NCBI RefSeq assembly: GCF_009866765.1
Contig: NZ_CP019431.1
Span: 3,100,001 to 3,164,000 of the forward strand
Direction of reading: 5' to 3'
Source of the DNA: Pseudomonas sp. S35
Lineage (GTDB): Bacteria; Pseudomonadota; Gammaproteobacteria; Pseudomonadales; Pseudomonadaceae
Length of the DNA: 64,000 bases
Shown: in pieces, positions 33,852 through 43,918 of the stretch
Numbering within the stretch: the first letter of the stretch is position 1
Layout of the letters: each line of letters begins with the position of its first letter
Translations under genes and position numbers: made by a program
Notes under the pieces: generated by a model
Told to the model about the DNA's origin: nothing
Databases searched by the model: none
The model's input: the letters and a program-made list of their open reading frames with translations, nothing else

Positions 33852-35966
33852 ATGAGATCACGCAGCCTGTTACCAGGCCTCCCTTTACTGATGGCTTCGC
33901 TCTGCACAGTGGTGTGGGCGGCACCGGCGCAGGTCGATGGCCCGCGAATCATCGCGGCCGACCAGGAACCGGGCAACTGGATGAGCCATGGTCGCACCTA
34001 CGATGAGCAGCGCTACAGCCCGCTGGACAGCGTCAATGCCGGCAACGTCGCTCAACTGGGCATGGCCTGGACCACCAAGCTTGATATCGACAGTGGCACT
34101 GAGGCTACGCCATTGGTGGTCGATGGGGTGATGTACACCACCGGGGCCTTCAGCATTGTCTATGCCATCAATGCCGCCACCGGTGAGTTGCTGTGGAAAT
34201 ACGATCCGAAGGTGCCGCCCGAGAACCTGAGCCAGGGTTGCTGCGGACCGGTCAATCGCGGCGTTGCGGTATGGCAGGGCAAGGTCTACGTGGGCAGCTT
34301 CGATGGTCGCTTGATCGCCCTGGATGCGGCCAATGGTCAGCCGGTGTGGAGCGTCGATACCATCATTGACCGGACAAAAAGCTACTCGATCACCGGAGCG
34401 CCTCGCATCGTCAAGGGCAAGGTGCTGATCGGCAATGGCGGCGCCGAGTTTGGCGTGCGCGGCTACGTCACAGCCTATGATGCCGACACCGGAAAACAGG
34501 TGTGGCGCTTCTATACCGTACCCGGCGACCCCAAGCTGCCCCCGGAAAACCCCGCTATGGCCAACGCCATGAAAACCTGGGACGGCGACGGCTGGGTCAA
34601 ATGGGGCGGCGGCGGAACGGTCTGGGACTCGATGGCCTATGACCCGCAGCTGGATCTTCTCTATGTGGGCACGGGTAACGGTTCACCTTGGAACTACCAG
34701 TTCCGCAGCAATGGCAAGGGTGACAACCTGTATGTGTCGTCGATCCTGGCGCTGCGGCCAGACACCGGCGAATACGTGTGGCACTACCAGATCACGCCGC
34801 AGGACCAGTGGGATTTCACCGCGACCCAACACATGATCCTGGCCGATATCAAGATCGACGGCACCGTACGCAAGGTGATCATGCAGGCGCCGAAAAACGG
34901 GTTTTTCTACGTCCTGGATCGCACCAACGGCCAGTTGCTCTCGGCTAACAATTTCGTCCCGGTCAACTGGGCCAGCGGTATCGACCTGAAAACCGGGCGC
35001 CCGATCCTCACCGGTGCGGCCGACTATTCCAAAGAGCCGAAGGTGGTACAGCCGAGCTTTCTCGGCGGGCACAACTGGCACCCCATGTCATTCAGCCCCA
35101 AGACCGGTTACGTCTACATCCCGGCTCAGTACACCCTGGCTGAGTTGAAGGCGGCCAAGGCGCCGATGTTCTTGTCGAACAAGTCCGTGGTGAATTTCGG
35201 GCTGGATGTGCCGGACTTGCCTGAAGATCCGAAAACCCTCAATAAAATCCGTGATGCCTGGAGCGGAGAACTGATCGCCTGGGACCCGGTTAAACAGCGG
35301 GCGGCCTGGAAGCAGCCTTACATCAGCGCCGGCAATGGCGGCACGTTGGCCACCGCAGGCAACCTGGTGTTCCAGGGCACGGCCGATGGTCGCGTTGTCG
35401 CCTACCGCGCCGACACCGGCAAGCCGCTTTGGGAACATCGAGCCAACTCCGGGGTGATGGCCGGGCCTGTCACCTATAGCGTCGATGGCGAGCAATACGT
35501 GGCGTTCTCGGTGGGCTGGGGCGGCATCATCCCGTTGCTGACCGGTCCATTGACCAACAAGGGCAAGGTGCGCGCAGAGTCGCGGGTGATCGCCTTCAAG
35601 CTAGGCGCCCACGGCGAACTACCGCCGCCCAAGGTAGCGCCGGTCGTACCGACGACCCATCAGGTTCTCACCGCCACCCCCGAGCAGCTGGCGCAGGCGC
35701 GGGGCTTGTTCAATGGCCTGTGTGCCGGTTGCCATGGCCTTAACGCCATCAGCGGCGGCGTGGTCCCGGACCTGCGCTACCTGGATGACAACAAGCACGC
35801 GGCGTTTCCAGCGTTTCTCAGCGGGGCGCTGATCAATGGGGGCATGCCGAACTTCTCCGACATGCTTCAACGCGAAGACATGGAATTGATCCGCCAATAC
35901 CTTGTCAAGCGAACCCAGGATCTGCACGCCGATCTCAAGGCGGCCGGGCACACCGCCTCGCACTGA
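33852..35966 (+). CDS. Type II quinohaemoprotein (PQQ) alcohol dehydrogenase
   Basis: A 704-aa periplasmic protein: signal peptide (LLMASLCTVVWA), then an eight-bladed PQQ propeller with repeated W-motifs. It has the vicinal disulfide pair in QGCCGPVNRG and active-site Asp in PQDQWDFTATQ. A C-terminal cytochrome c domain has CAGCH at 624-628. It oxidises alcohols to aldehydes and passes electrons through its own haem. The residue two after the catalytic Asp is Thr; lanthanide-dependent enzymes carry Asp there, so calcium use is predicted. The following outer-membrane protein and the aldehyde dehydrogenase further on may belong to the same route. Substrate unknown. Confidence 0.92.
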   Translation: MRSRSLLPGLPLLMASLCTVVWAAPAQVDGPRIIAADQEPGNWMSHGRTYDEQRYSPLDSVNAGNVAQLGMAWTTKLDIDSGTEATPLVVDGVMYTTGAFSIVYAINAATGELLWKYDPKVPPENLSQGCCGPVNRGVAVWQGKVYVGSFDGRLIALDAANGQPVWSVDTIIDRTKSYSITGAPRIVKGKVLIGNGGAEFGVRGYVTAYDADTGKQVWRFYTVPGDPKLPPENPAMANAMKTWDGDGWVKWGGGGTVWDSMAYDPQLDLLYVGTGNGSPWNYQFRSNGKGDNLYVSSILALRPDTGEYVWHYQITPQDQWDFTATQHMILADIKIDGTVRKVIMQAPKNGFFYVLDRTNGQLLSANNFVPVNWASGIDLKTGRPILTGAADYSKEPKVVQPSFLGGHNWHPMSFSPKTGYVYIPAQYTLAELKAAKAPMFLSNKSVVNFGLDVPDLPEDPKTLNKIRDAWSGELIAWDPVKQRAAWKQPYISAGNGGTLATAGNLVFQGTADGRVVAYRADTGKPLWEHRANSGVMAGPVTYSVDGEQYVAFSVGWGGIIPLLTGPLTNKGKVRAESRVIAFKLGAHGELPPPKVAPVVPTTHQVLTATPEQLAQARGLFNGLCAGCHGLNAISGGVVPDLRYLDDNKHAAFPAFLSGALINGGMPNFSDMLQREDMELIRQYLVKRTQDLHADLKAAGHTASH

Positions 35967-36053
35967 TTTCATGCCGTTACACCTGCGCCTGGCGGCTCCC
36001 TGTGGAACCGCCATGGCGAAGCGCTGCCCCCCATAAAAATAAAGAGACTCGCC

Positions 36054-36908
36054 ATGAAAACACTTAGCACTCTGACCTTCAGCGCACTGCTCGCCAGCCT
36101 GGCGCCCCTGGCCCAGGCCGATGTCAAACCTGACCCCGGCGACTACACCGCGCTGCCGCAGGGCACCGATGTGGTGGTGCTGTACCAGCAGAACCCGAGA
36201 GGGGATAAGGTGTATTCCGGCGGCAAGAAAGTCGCCGACAACCTCGATCTGGACCTCACGGTCGGCGTGTTGCGACTGATCCACTTCACTGAGTTCTTCA
36301 ATACAGGGCTCACCTGGGACCCACAGATTGTGATCCCCTTCGGCTATCAGAAGATCGGCGCCACCGACAGCAAAAACTCGGGGCTGGGTGATATCACGTT
36401 CGGCGGCACGGTGTGGACCATCGCTGACCTCGCCAACAACGAACACCTGGGCTGGTCGGTGTTTGTGACCGCACCCACCGGCAGCGACAAAAACCAGGGT
36501 TTTGCGCTGAGCGACAACCGCTGGGCCTTGGACTTCCAGGTCGGCTATATCAAGGGCCTTACCGATAACATCACTTGGGACGTGATCGCCGAAACGGAGT
36601 TCTACGCCAAGCAGCGCGCCACCGATGCCGAAAAAGAACCGTTGCTCCAGTTGCACAATCATCTGCGCTACAACTTCACCCCGGACACCTACGCCGCGAT
36701 CTCCTATCGACATAACTGGGGCGCACGCCAGACCCTCGATCATGAAACCCTGGCCACCAGCCGCAGCAACGGTACGGTCGGCTTTACCGTCGCGACCATG
36801 CTGGGCAAGCAAGTGCAGGCCCTGGGCCAGCTCATGCGTGACACTTCAGTGCGTGAAGGCGTGAAGATTGATCATTCACTGCAGTTTCGCCTGGCGTACT
36901 TTTACTGA
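36054..36908 (+). CDS. Outer-membrane protein of the MetA-pathway of phenol degradation family
   Basis: A 284-aa protein with signal peptide (LLASLAPLAQA) and antiparallel strand-rich sequence ending LQFRLAYFY, typical of small outer-membrane barrels. Segments such as LGDITFGGTVW and LDFQVGYIKGLTDN match the Phenol_MetA_deg/SphA-like family found beside aromatic or alcohol catabolic genes. It may admit a hydrophobic substrate of the dehydrogenase. It lies 87 bp after the PQQ dehydrogenase with a separate ribosome-binding site, probably in the same transcript. Confidence 0.78.
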   Translation: MKTLSTLTFSALLASLAPLAQADVKPDPGDYTALPQGTDVVVLYQQNPRGDKVYSGGKKVADNLDLDLTVGVLRLIHFTEFFNTGLTWDPQIVIPFGYQKIGATDSKNSGLGDITFGGTVWTIADLANNEHLGWSVFVTAPTGSDKNQGFALSDNRWALDFQVGYIKGLTDNITWDVIAETEFYAKQRATDAEKEPLLQLHNHLRYNFTPDTYAAISYRHNWGARQTLDHETLATSRSNGTVGFTVATMLGKQVQALGQLMRDTSVREGVKIDHSLQFRLAYFY

Positions 36909-36930
36909 GACCAAGGTGACCCAGGGGCGC

Positions 36931-36952
36931 GCCCTCACGATTGCGTGAGGGC
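36931..36952. other. Hairpin at the end of convergent genes
   Basis: GCCCTCACG-ATTG-CGTGAGGGC forms a 9-bp perfect stem 22 bp after the outer-membrane protein gene, and it includes the stop codon of the convergent aldehyde dehydrogenase gene. No T-run follows on either strand. It may stall or stabilise 3' ends rather than act as a classical terminator. Confidence 0.45.
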
Positions 36953-38359
36953 CAGTGTGTTCAAGCACACCACTTTGGGTTGCGTCATTTCCTCGTAGGC
37001 GAAACGTACCCCCTCACGCCCCAGGCTGCCGTACTTGGAGCCACCAAACGGCATTGCATCAAAACGGTAGTCGGAGGAGTCGTTGATCATCACGCCTGCG
37101 GCCTCGATCCTGCGCGCAGCGCTCATGGCCGTCGCCAGGTCGCGGGTGAAAATGCCGGCGTGCAAGCTGTAGTCAGGCTCATTGGCCAGCGCGATGGCCT
37201 CATCGAAGGCGTCAAATCGTTGCAACACCACCACGGGTGCGAAGACTTCGTTACGCCATAACTGGCTGGTGTGATCGACGTTTTCCAGGACTGTGGCGGC
37301 GTAGCATGAACCCAGGCGCGTGTGCCCGCATAGCAAGGTTGCACCTTGCGTCAATGCGTCGGCCACTACGCGCTGCGCATTTTTCGCCGCTTGCTCGGTG
37401 ATCATCGGGCCGATGTCGGTGCTGGCCAGCAGAGGGTCGCCGGCCACCAAGGCGCTCGCCTGACTGACAAAGCGCTCGCGGAACGCTGCATAAACAGACT
37501 CATGAATCAGCAGTCGTTGAGTGCCGATGCAGTTTTGCCCCGCCGCCCAGAATGCGCCGGACAGGCAACTCTCCACCGCCGCCGCAAGGTCGCAGTCACC
37601 CATGACGATCACCGGCGCGTTACCGCCCAGGTCCATCGCCAGTTTCTTCAGGCCCGCTGTGCGGGCGATCTGCTCACCGGTGACGAAGCCTCCGGTAAAG
37701 GAAATCATGCGCACGTCACGTGCCGCGACCAGGGCCTTGCCCAGTTCGGCGCCGCCGGTGGCAACCGTGACCACCGACTCGGGCAGCCCGGCGTCGACCA
37801 GGTACGACACCAGTTTTATCGCTGACAACGGCGCCAATTCAGACGGCTTGAGAATCACCGCGTTACCACCGGCAATGGCGGGGCCAAGCTTGTGCGCCAC
37901 CAGGTTCAAGGGGTCGTTGTATGGCGTGATCGCGACGATCAAGCCAAGGGGTTCGCGGGTGAACCAGCCCTGACGCGACTCTGAGCCCTCATACGCGTCG
38001 AACGGAATCACCTCGCCGGCATTGCGCTTGGCTTCTTCGGCCGAGAGCTTGAGGGTGTTGACGCAACGCTTGACCTCTTTTTGTGCCTGCTTGAGGGTTT
38101 TGCCGGCTTCGTCGACGATCAGTCGGGCAAATGCCTGTGCATCGCGTTCGATGCGCCGGGCCGCCTGTTCGAGAATCTGCGCCCTGCGATAGCGCGGCAA
38201 ACCGGCACAGGCGCGCACGCCCTGGCGGCCCTGTTCCAGCAGGTGTGGTGCCTGCGAAGCGCACAGATCCGCTACGGTGCCGATCAGCGTCCCGTCAAAG
38301 GGGTTGAACACGTGGATCTGTGGTGCCACGACAGTCCGGGCCACATTCGATACGTTCAC
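36935..38359 (-). CDS. NAD(P)-dependent aldehyde dehydrogenase
   Basis: A 474-aa ALDH-superfamily enzyme. Motifs: substrate/cofactor strand [27 protein letters not shown], the Rossmann-like FTGGFVTGE, catalytic Cys in WAAGQNCIG and the C-terminal [13 protein letters not shown]. The general-base position usually reads ELGG but here is MDLGG, with Asp in place of Glu. The start is taken as GTG 38359, with GGGAG seven bases before it, only 4 bp after the homoserine dehydrogenase stop. The tight coupling suggests its aldehyde comes from that pathway (aspartate semialdehyde is possible), though the nearby PQQ dehydrogenase could also supply one. Confidence 0.88.
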   Translation of the reverse strand: MNVSNVARTVVAPQIHVFNPFDGTLIGTVADLCASQAPHLLEQGRQGVRACAGLPRYRRAQILEQAARRIERDAQAFARLIVDEAGKTLKQAQKEVKRCVNTLKLSAEEAKRNAGEVIPFDAYEGSESRQGWFTREPLGLIVAITPYNDPLNLVAHKLGPAIAGGNAVILKPSELAPLSAIKLVSYLVDAGLPESVVTVATGGAELGKALVAARDVRMISFTGGFVTGEQIARTAGLKKLAMDLGGNAPVIVMGDCDLAAAVESCLSGAFWAAGQNCIGTQRLLIHESVYAAFRERFVSQASALVAGDPLLASTDIGPMITEQAAKNAQRVVADALTQGATLLCGHTRLGSCYAATVLENVDHTSQLWRNEVFAPVVVLQRFDAFDEAIALANEPDYSLHAGIFTRDLATAMSAARRIEAAGVMINDSSDYRFDAMPFGGSKYGSLGREGVRFAYEEMTQPKVVCLNTLALTQS

Positions 38360-38363
38360 AGGC

Positions 38364-39413
38364 TTACTCCCGGTTCTGTGCAGCGGATTGATGAAGGCTG
38401 ATGATGTCGGACAGCAGCGCAAACGCCGTTTCCTTACGCCCGGCCCCGGGGCCCGAAACGGTCACCGTGCCGATCAGGTCGGTGCTGAAGGACACTGCGT
38501 TGGTGGCACCGCCGATGCTGGCCAGCGGATGATCGTTGCGCAACAAGCGCGGTTCAACGCTGGCACTGACCGAACCATCGGCATGCCGGGTGGCAGCGCC
38601 AATCAGCTTCCAGCGTGCGTTGTCCTGGCGAGCCTTGACGATGTCGTCAAGGGTGAGGGCACTGATACCGCTGCAGCGCACATCGTTGACCGTGAGCTTT
38701 GCCTCCAGCAGTTCGTTGGCCAGGATCACCACTTTGAGGCGTACATCATGGCCCTCGACATCCGCCGTCGGGTCCGCTTCGGCGTACCCCAGGGCCTGCG
38801 CCTGCTTGACTGCCTCGGCGAAGCCCAGGCCGCTTTCCATGCGGGTCAAAACGAAGTTGGAGGTGCCGTTGAGAATGCCCTCGAAGCCGATGATGGTGCT
38901 GCCTGCCAGCAACTGCCTGGCCAGGCGGATCACTGGCGTGCCACTCATCACCGACCCTTCGTATTCAAATGCAACATGGTTGCGCTGCGCGAGGGCTTTC
39001 AACTCGGCACCGTGCAGGGCAATCGGTCCTTTGTTGGTGGTCACCACGTGTTTGCCGTTTTCCAGCGCCCAGCGGCAGAACGAGGTCGCCGGTTCGCCAT
39101 CCACCGGGTTGGTGAAGGTGGCTTCGGCAATGATGTCGGCACCGGCTTCTTTGATCACCGCTTCAGTGCGTGCGACTGCGTCGCCACCCGGCAGGTGGGC
39201 CAGCGCAGCCTCGACCACCGGCAGGGCCGCCAGCGAGGCCGCATCCAACCCTTGGCGATTGATCACCGACCCCAGAAAAAGGTCGGTGACACCGACGATT
39301 TTCAGGCTGAACCCCAGTGTGTTGCTCCAGTCTTGGTTGCGTTCGGCAATCAACTGGGCCAACGCTCGGTTGACGCCACCAAAGCCCACCAGCGCAATCT
39401 TGTATTCAGTCAT
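38364..39413 (-). CDS. hom: Homoserine dehydrogenase, short form without ACT domain
   Basis: The 349-aa enzyme interconverts homoserine and aspartate semialdehyde with NAD(P). It has an N-terminal Rossmann motif ([17 protein letters not shown]), [11 protein letters not shown], the catalytic region [10 protein letters not shown], and [17 protein letters not shown]. Bacterial biosynthetic Hom usually carries a C-terminal ACT domain for threonine feedback (about 430 aa); this one stops before it. With the Lrp regulator and permease nearby, that suggests a catabolic or unregulated paralogue. It is co-transcribed with the aldehyde dehydrogenase 4 bp downstream and separated from the Lrp gene by a terminator. 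Confidence 0.88.
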   Translation of the reverse strand: MTEYKIALVGFGGVNRALAQLIAERNQDWSNTLGFSLKIVGVTDLFLGSVINRQGLDAASLAALPVVEAALAHLPGGDAVARTEAVIKEAGADIIAEATFTNPVDGEPATSFCRWALENGKHVVTTNKGPIALHGAELKALAQRNHVAFEYEGSVMSGTPVIRLARQLLAGSTIIGFEGILNGTSNFVLTRMESGLGFAEAVKQAQALGYAEADPTADVEGHDVRLKVVILANELLEAKLTVNDVRCSGISALTLDDIVKARQDNARWKLIGAATRHADGSVSASVEPRLLRNDHPLASIGGATNAVSFSTDLIGTVTVSGPGAGRKETAFALLSDIISLHQSAAQNRE

Positions 39414-39543
39414 TTTTTATTGCCCTTGATCTGTGTGATGAGTGATTAACCACTAGATTAGGCGCGCGATCAGGGCAGTGAAATATGCCGATTTGCTTTG
39501 TTTTATGGGCATTTTGACCAAAGCTCGGCGCTGCAACAGGCAT

Positions 39544-39566
39544 AAAAAAAGCCAACAGGCGTTGGC
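39544..39566 (-). terminator. Terminator between the Lrp and homoserine dehydrogenase genes
   Basis: GCCAAC-AGGC-GTTGGC (39551-39566) is flanked by seven A on the left and five T on the right. On the minus strand it gives a hairpin followed by seven U, 21 bp after the Lrp stop. It should end the threonine synthase-Lrp transcript, so hom must have its own promoter in 39414-39540. It can work in both directions. Confidence 0.82.
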
Positions 39567-39587
39567 TTTTTCAGCGGCGAAAACGGC

Positions 39588-40025
39588 TCAGACGACGGAC
39601 GATAAAACGAATGACGTCACGGTGTTCTCCACGCCGGCCAGCGCCGAGATCTGGTTCCAGACCTGATGCACCCGCTGCGGGCTGGTGGCGCCGACGCGTA
39701 CCATCAGGTCGAACTCACCGCTCATGACATCGCACTGGATCACTTCAGCAATTGTCCGTAGCGCCTGCAACACATCCTCACCGCGCATACGATCATAGCG
39801 ATAGACGAAAATCACCGCGTTGATCTGCGATGAAGCCTGGTGCCCGTCGCCGGTCAGTACCGTATAGCCGAGGATTGCGCCGTCGCGCTCCAACCGTTCG
39901 ATCCGTTGGCGCACGGCATTGCGCGACAGATTGACCTTCGCCGCCAGCTCCGCGTGCGCCGCCCGCGCGTTAAGCCGCAGCTCGGCGATGATGCGCTCAT
40001 CGAGAGGGTCCAGAATGCGCTTCAT
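39588..40025 (-). CDS. Lrp/AsnC-family transcriptional regulator
   Basis: The 145-aa product has an N-terminal helix-turn-helix (LDPLDERIIAELRLNARAAH, ELAAKVNLSRNAVRQRIERL) and a RAM ligand-binding/oligomerisation domain (VMSGEFDLMVRVG). Such proteins sense amino acids and control their catabolism or transport. ATG 40025 has AGGAGG only four bases upstream. The alternative GTG at 40052 would form a GTGA overlap with the threonine synthase stop and add nine residues. Placement among homoserine, threonine and sulfur amino acid genes suggests it controls them. Confidence 0.87.
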   Translation of the reverse strand: MKRILDPLDERIIAELRLNARAAHAELAAKVNLSRNAVRQRIERLERDGAILGYTVLTGDGHQASSQINAVIFVYRYDRMRGEDVLQALRTIAEVIQCDVMSGEFDLMVRVGATSPQRVHQVWNQISALAGVENTVTSFVLSSVV

Positions 40026-40048
40026 ATGGCCTCCTGTTGCCCCGTCGT

Positions 40049-41428
40049 TCACAGGGTGTCGAGCAGTTGAAAGAGGGGGCCGAGGTCGTCAGGCGCGATC
40101 CGGCGACGGGGTGAGGCGTCGTGCGTGGTGGCCAGGGCGTTCTGCTGCGGCGCGTTGATGCCCAGTTCGTCGAACAGCGCAGCCGATTTGGCTGGCGAAG
40201 TTTCCCCGAGGGTGACCATCGGCGCGACCAGGCTGCGCCGGTACAGTCTCGCGGCAAGTACCGCAGTGGCCGTGTGCGGGTCGATCAGGTAGCCCGTGTC
40301 ATGGTACAGCGAGGTGATTTCATTCAGGGTTTGAGCATCGCTGACCGCGTACGAATCGATGATCATCCGTGCCCGCAACCAGCATTCATTGGCGAGGGTC
40401 ATCTCTGCGCTGGCGTCGAACTCGGCCATCAGCGCGCTTACCGCTGTAGCGTCGTGCCCATACAACTCCCAGAGAAAACGCTCCAGGTTGGAGAAAATCG
40501 ACAAGTCCATGGCTGGCGACAGGGTTTTGTCCGCCCGTTGCCGACAGTAGTGGTTTTTCAGGAACAGCTGATGCAACGCGTCGTTTTTGTTGGTCGCGAC
40601 GATGATCTGGGTAATCGGCAGGCCCATTTTTTGTGCGATATAGCCTGCATAGACTTCGGCGAAACTGGCGGCTGGCACGCTGAAGCCGATCGGGCGCTGA
40701 CCGCCACCCAGTTGCAGCACGGCGTAGAAATAAAACACCAGTTGTGCAAGCACGTTGACCCAGTTGCTGGAATTGAAGCTGATCGCCTCATAGCGCGGGT
40801 TGGGCCACTGCCGGAACAGGCGGTTCGCGAGGTGCTGGCACTCGTCAAAGCTGCCGGTGACGGCGAACGTGTGCAGGGCGGGGTGCGCTGCGCTGAGCAG
40901 TTCCTGCAGTTGATGCGGGAGGACCCCAGACTCCGGGTAGAGCAGCACGATGTGGACGTCATCACAGTGTTTGAACGCTTCGATGGCTGCCAGGCCGGTG
41001 TCACCGTTGGTGGCGCCAAGCAACACTGCGCGCCGCTGGCGCTTATGCAGAAAGTACTGCACAAGCTGCGCCTGGAGCTGCGCGGCGAAATCCTTGGAAG
41101 AGCGAGTAGGGCCGTGGAACAGTTCCAGTACCCATTCGTTGCGATCAACCTGATGCAGCGGCGCCACCGCACGGTGCTTGAACTGACCGCAGGCCGCGTT
41201 GAGCAGGCGCTTGAGATCCGCTTCAGGGATAGACGCCCCGATAAACGGACGCATGACCCGATAGGCCAGTTCGTCATAGGGCAAGGTTGACCAGTTGGCG
41301 ATCTCGCGGGGTTCGAACAGCGGCAGCTCGAAGGGGACGAACAGCCCGCCGTCGTCGGCAAGCCCGGACAGTACGACCTTTTCGAAGTCCGCCTGCGCGG
41401 CCGAACTTCGGGTACTTACATAGTGCAT
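40049..41428 (-). CDS. thrC: Threonine synthase
   Basis: The 459-aa PLP enzyme converts O-phosphohomoserine to threonine. It begins MHYVSTRSSA, with the typical ADDGGLFVP, and has the cofactor Lys in FHGPTRSSKDFAAQLQ, LGATNGDTG and the family's GFSVPAASFAEVYAGYIAQK phosphate-binding region. In the K motif the usual Pro-Thr-Leu-Ala-Phe is Pro-Thr-Arg-Ser-Ser, a divergence that may alter substrate preference. It lies 17 bp downstream of the LysR gene and just before the Lrp gene. It is probably a second copy next to the biosynthetic thrC expected elsewhere. Confidence 0.87.
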   Translation of the reverse strand: MHYVSTRSSAAQADFEKVVLSGLADDGGLFVPFELPLFEPREIANWSTLPYDELAYRVMRPFIGASIPEADLKRLLNAACGQFKHRAVAPLHQVDRNEWVLELFHGPTRSSKDFAAQLQAQLVQYFLHKRQRRAVLLGATNGDTGLAAIEAFKHCDDVHIVLLYPESGVLPHQLQELLSAAHPALHTFAVTGSFDECQHLANRLFRQWPNPRYEAISFNSSNWVNVLAQLVFYFYAVLQLGGGQRPIGFSVPAASFAEVYAGYIAQKMGLPITQIIVATNKNDALHQLFLKNHYCRQRADKTLSPAMDLSIFSNLERFLWELYGHDATAVSALMAEFDASAEMTLANECWLRARMIIDSYAVSDAQTLNEITSLYHDTGYLIDPHTATAVLAARLYRRSLVAPMVTLGETSPAKSAALFDELGINAPQQNALATTHDASPRRRIAPDDLGPLFQLLDTL

Positions 41429-41445
41429 CGTGGGGCTCCGGCCAT

Positions 41446-42336
41446 TTATTTATAGCGATGGGCCTGCTCGACCAGCCAGGTGGAAAACATGACAGCATCG
41501 GGGTGCTGGTCAGCCTCGGAACTGCGTACCAGGTAGAACGACTCGCTGGCCTCGATGCGCTGATCGAAGGGCTCGACCAGGCGTCCATCCTGGAGCATCT
41601 CGCCGACCATCGAGGAGCGGGCCAGCGCAATCCCTTGCCCCAGTTCGGCCATGCGCAACGTCGAGATCAGCGTGTCGAATTGCATGCCTCGGGAGGAATC
41701 GACGGCGTCTGCGCCGACCCTCTTGAGCCAGTACCCCCAACCCTCTTCGTAACCCAGCACATGCAGCAACGGATGCCGCGCGACGTCGCTCGCGGTCGTC
41801 AGCGGTGACCCTGCCATCAAGGCGGGTGAACAGACCGGAAACAAGGTGTCCCAGGTCAGTCGCTGCGACACCAGGCCAGGCCATTGGCCATGCCCCCAGC
41901 GAATCTCCATATCGTCTTCGCCATCCAGTTCCTTGACCCATATGTTGCTGATGTAGCGGATATCGACGTGGGGATGCGCCCGGCTGAAGTCCACCAGCTT
42001 GGGCGCCAGCCAGTGCACAAAAAACGCCAGGCTGCCGCGCACCTTGATCGGCCGGCGTGTGTGCTGGCCAAAAATCTCGTTGGTCCCCACCGCCAGCCGC
42101 GTGATTGCATCCTGCACCACCGGCAGATAGGCCTGGCCTTCTTCTGTCAGCCCGAGGCCACGGGGCAGGCGCTTGAACAGCGCCACCCCAAGATGGCTTT
42201 CCAGTTGGCGGATCTGCTGGCTGACTGCGCCCTGGGTCAGGCACAGCTCATCTGCGGCGTGGGTAAAGTTCAGGTTACGCGCGGACACCTCGAAGGCGCG
42301 TAGCCAGTTCAATGGGGGGAGCGGCTTTTGCTTCAT
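41446..42336 (-). CDS. LysR-family regulator, GcvA-like
   Basis: The 296-aa product starts with the GcvA-subgroup N-terminus (LPPLNWLRAFEVSARNLNFT, AADELCLTQGAVSQQIRQLE, LFKRLPRGLGLTEEG), followed by the effector domain with VRGSLAFFVHWLAPKLVDFS. It sits between the permease and threonine synthase genes on the same strand, 46 bp after the former and 17 bp before the latter. It probably regulates this amino acid gene set together with the Lrp protein. Confidence 0.9.
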   Translation of the reverse strand: MKQKPLPPLNWLRAFEVSARNLNFTHAADELCLTQGAVSQQIRQLESHLGVALFKRLPRGLGLTEEGQAYLPVVQDAITRLAVGTNEIFGQHTRRPIKVRGSLAFFVHWLAPKLVDFSRAHPHVDIRYISNIWVKELDGEDDMEIRWGHGQWPGLVSQRLTWDTLFPVCSPALMAGSPLTTASDVARHPLLHVLGYEEGWGYWLKRVGADAVDSSRGMQFDTLISTLRMAELGQGIALARSSMVGEMLQDGRLVEPFDQRIEASESFYLVRSSEADQHPDAVMFSTWLVEQAHRYK

Positions 42337-42382
42337 GGTCTGGACCTTATTGACGCGTACTCAGCACGCTTACCCATGCCGT

Positions 42383-43807
42383 CTAGGGTGACGGCTGAAC
42401 CGTGGCGGCGAGCGACAAGCGTCGCTCGCGGCTGTTGCGGGTAATGTAATACACGAAGTAGCACCAGGCGATGAAGGGCACTCCGAAGTACAGCGCTACC
42501 CGCTGTTCAGGGTCGAATGCGATCCCCACGCAGGCAAGGCTGCAGCACACCAGTGCGCCCAGCGGCACCCACGGGTAGCCCCGGACCCGAAACTTGAGGT
42601 CGCGCACATTCCCGCCGTTGGCCACATAGTGACGGCGGAACGCAATCTGGCTGGCGGCGATGCTCATCCACACCACCACCACCGCCAACCCGGAAATCGA
42701 CACCAGCGCCAGGTAGACAGTGTCGGCGGCGAACACACTGCTGAGCAGTGACGCGCCGCCGCCGACCATGCTCAACACGATCGCATTCAACGGTGTGCCC
42801 ATGCGGGTCAGGTGCGAGAACTGCTTGGGCAGGTGGCCCTGGTCGCTCAAGGTCCACAGCATCCGCGAGGCGGCGTACAGCCCGGAGTTGGCGGCCGACA
42901 ACAGAGCGGTGATGATCACGAAGTTCATGATGTCGGCGGAGTAGGGGATGCCGATGTAGGTGAACACGGTGACAAAGGGGCTCTCCACCAAACCGGCCTG
43001 TTCACGCGGGAGCAGCGTCGCCAAGACAAAAATGGTCCCGACGAAAAAGATCGCCAGGCGCAGGACGGTGGTGCGGATGGCACGCGGCACGTTGCGTTGC
43101 GGGTCTTTGGTTTCACCGGCGGCGATGCCGATCAACTCGGTGCCGGAGAAAGCAAACGACACTGCCAACAAGGTCATGGCAATCGACATGAAACCGGTGG
43201 GGAACAGGCCTTCGCGGGTGAAATTACCCAGGCCGATGCTGTGGGCCTGATCGATATTGAGCAAGCCAAGGATGGCGCCGCCGCCGATGATCAGGAACAC
43301 CACGACCGTCACGACTTTGATCAGGGACAACCAGAACTCGGTCTCGGCGAACAAGCGTACCGAGACCACGTTGGTAAGGAATACCGCCCCGGCGAACAGC
43401 GCGCTCCAGATCCACACGGGCGTGTCTGGAAACCAGCGGGTCATCAGTATCCCTGCGGCGGTAAATTCCGAGCCAATGGCTACCGTCCACGTCAGCCAAT
43501 ACAGCCAGGCCACGGTGTAGCCCGTGCCGGGGCCGAGAAAACGTGTCGCGTAGGTGCTGAACGAGCCGGTTTCCGGCATCTGCACCGCCAACTCGCCGAG
43601 ACACATCATCACCATGTACACCATGAGTGCGCCGATGATGTAGGCGATCACGGCGCCCAAGGGGCCTGCTTGGTTAACCGTATAGCCCGAGGTTAGAAAC
43701 AGCCCGGTGCCGATCACGCCCCCCAAGGCCAGCATGACAATATGGCGTGTCTGCATCTCCTGTTTGAAACCGGCACGCGTGTGGGTGTGTTCTTTTGTTA
43801 TGGACAT
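42383..43807 (-). CDS. Amino acid permease, MmuP-like (S-methylmethionine type)
   Basis: A 474-aa APC-superfamily permease with 12 hydrophobic segments. From the first helix ([17 protein letters not shown]) on, long stretches read like E. coli MmuP, the S-methylmethionine permease: [36 protein letters not shown] and [15 protein letters not shown]. General amino acid permeases share some of this, so substrate is an inference. Start may be ATG 43807 or ATG 43819; neither has a strong ribosome-binding site. It lies downstream of the cystathionine gamma-synthase-family gene on the same strand. Confidence 0.82.
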   Translation of the reverse strand: MSITKEHTHTRAGFKQEMQTRHIVMLALGGVIGTGLFLTSGYTVNQAGPLGAVIAYIIGALMVYMVMMCLGELAVQMPETGSFSTYATRFLGPGTGYTVAWLYWLTWTVAIGSEFTAAGILMTRWFPDTPVWIWSALFAGAVFLTNVVSVRLFAETEFWLSLIKVVTVVVFLIIGGGAILGLLNIDQAHSIGLGNFTREGLFPTGFMSIAMTLLAVSFAFSGTELIGIAAGETKDPQRNVPRAIRTTVLRLAIFFVGTIFVLATLLPREQAGLVESPFVTVFTYIGIPYSADIMNFVIITALLSAANSGLYAASRMLWTLSDQGHLPKQFSHLTRMGTPLNAIVLSMVGGGASLLSSVFAADTVYLALVSISGLAVVVVWMSIAASQIAFRRHYVANGGNVRDLKFRVRGYPWVPLGALVCCSLACVGIAFDPEQRVALYFGVPFIAWCYFVYYITRNSRERRLSLAATVQPSP

Positions 43808-43884
43808 GGTTGTTCTCATGAAAGTAGTTGGGGCAGGAAGGAACATTGCCACTCGGTTTTATTATTATTGCTCTTCATGAAACG

Positions 43885-43909
43885 CCTCACCGACGGCCCT
43901 GTCGTGAGG
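43885..43909. other. Hairpin between the PLP-enzyme gene and the permease gene
   Basis: CCTCA and CGAC (43885-43894, with one bulged C) pair with GTCG and TGAGG (43901-43909) around a 6-nt loop, giving a 9-bp stem. No U-run follows on the minus strand. It lies 9 bp after the stop of the 43919-45175 gene and may lower expression of the downstream permease or protect the mRNA end. Confidence 0.4.
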
Positions 43910-43918
43910 TTTGAAACG

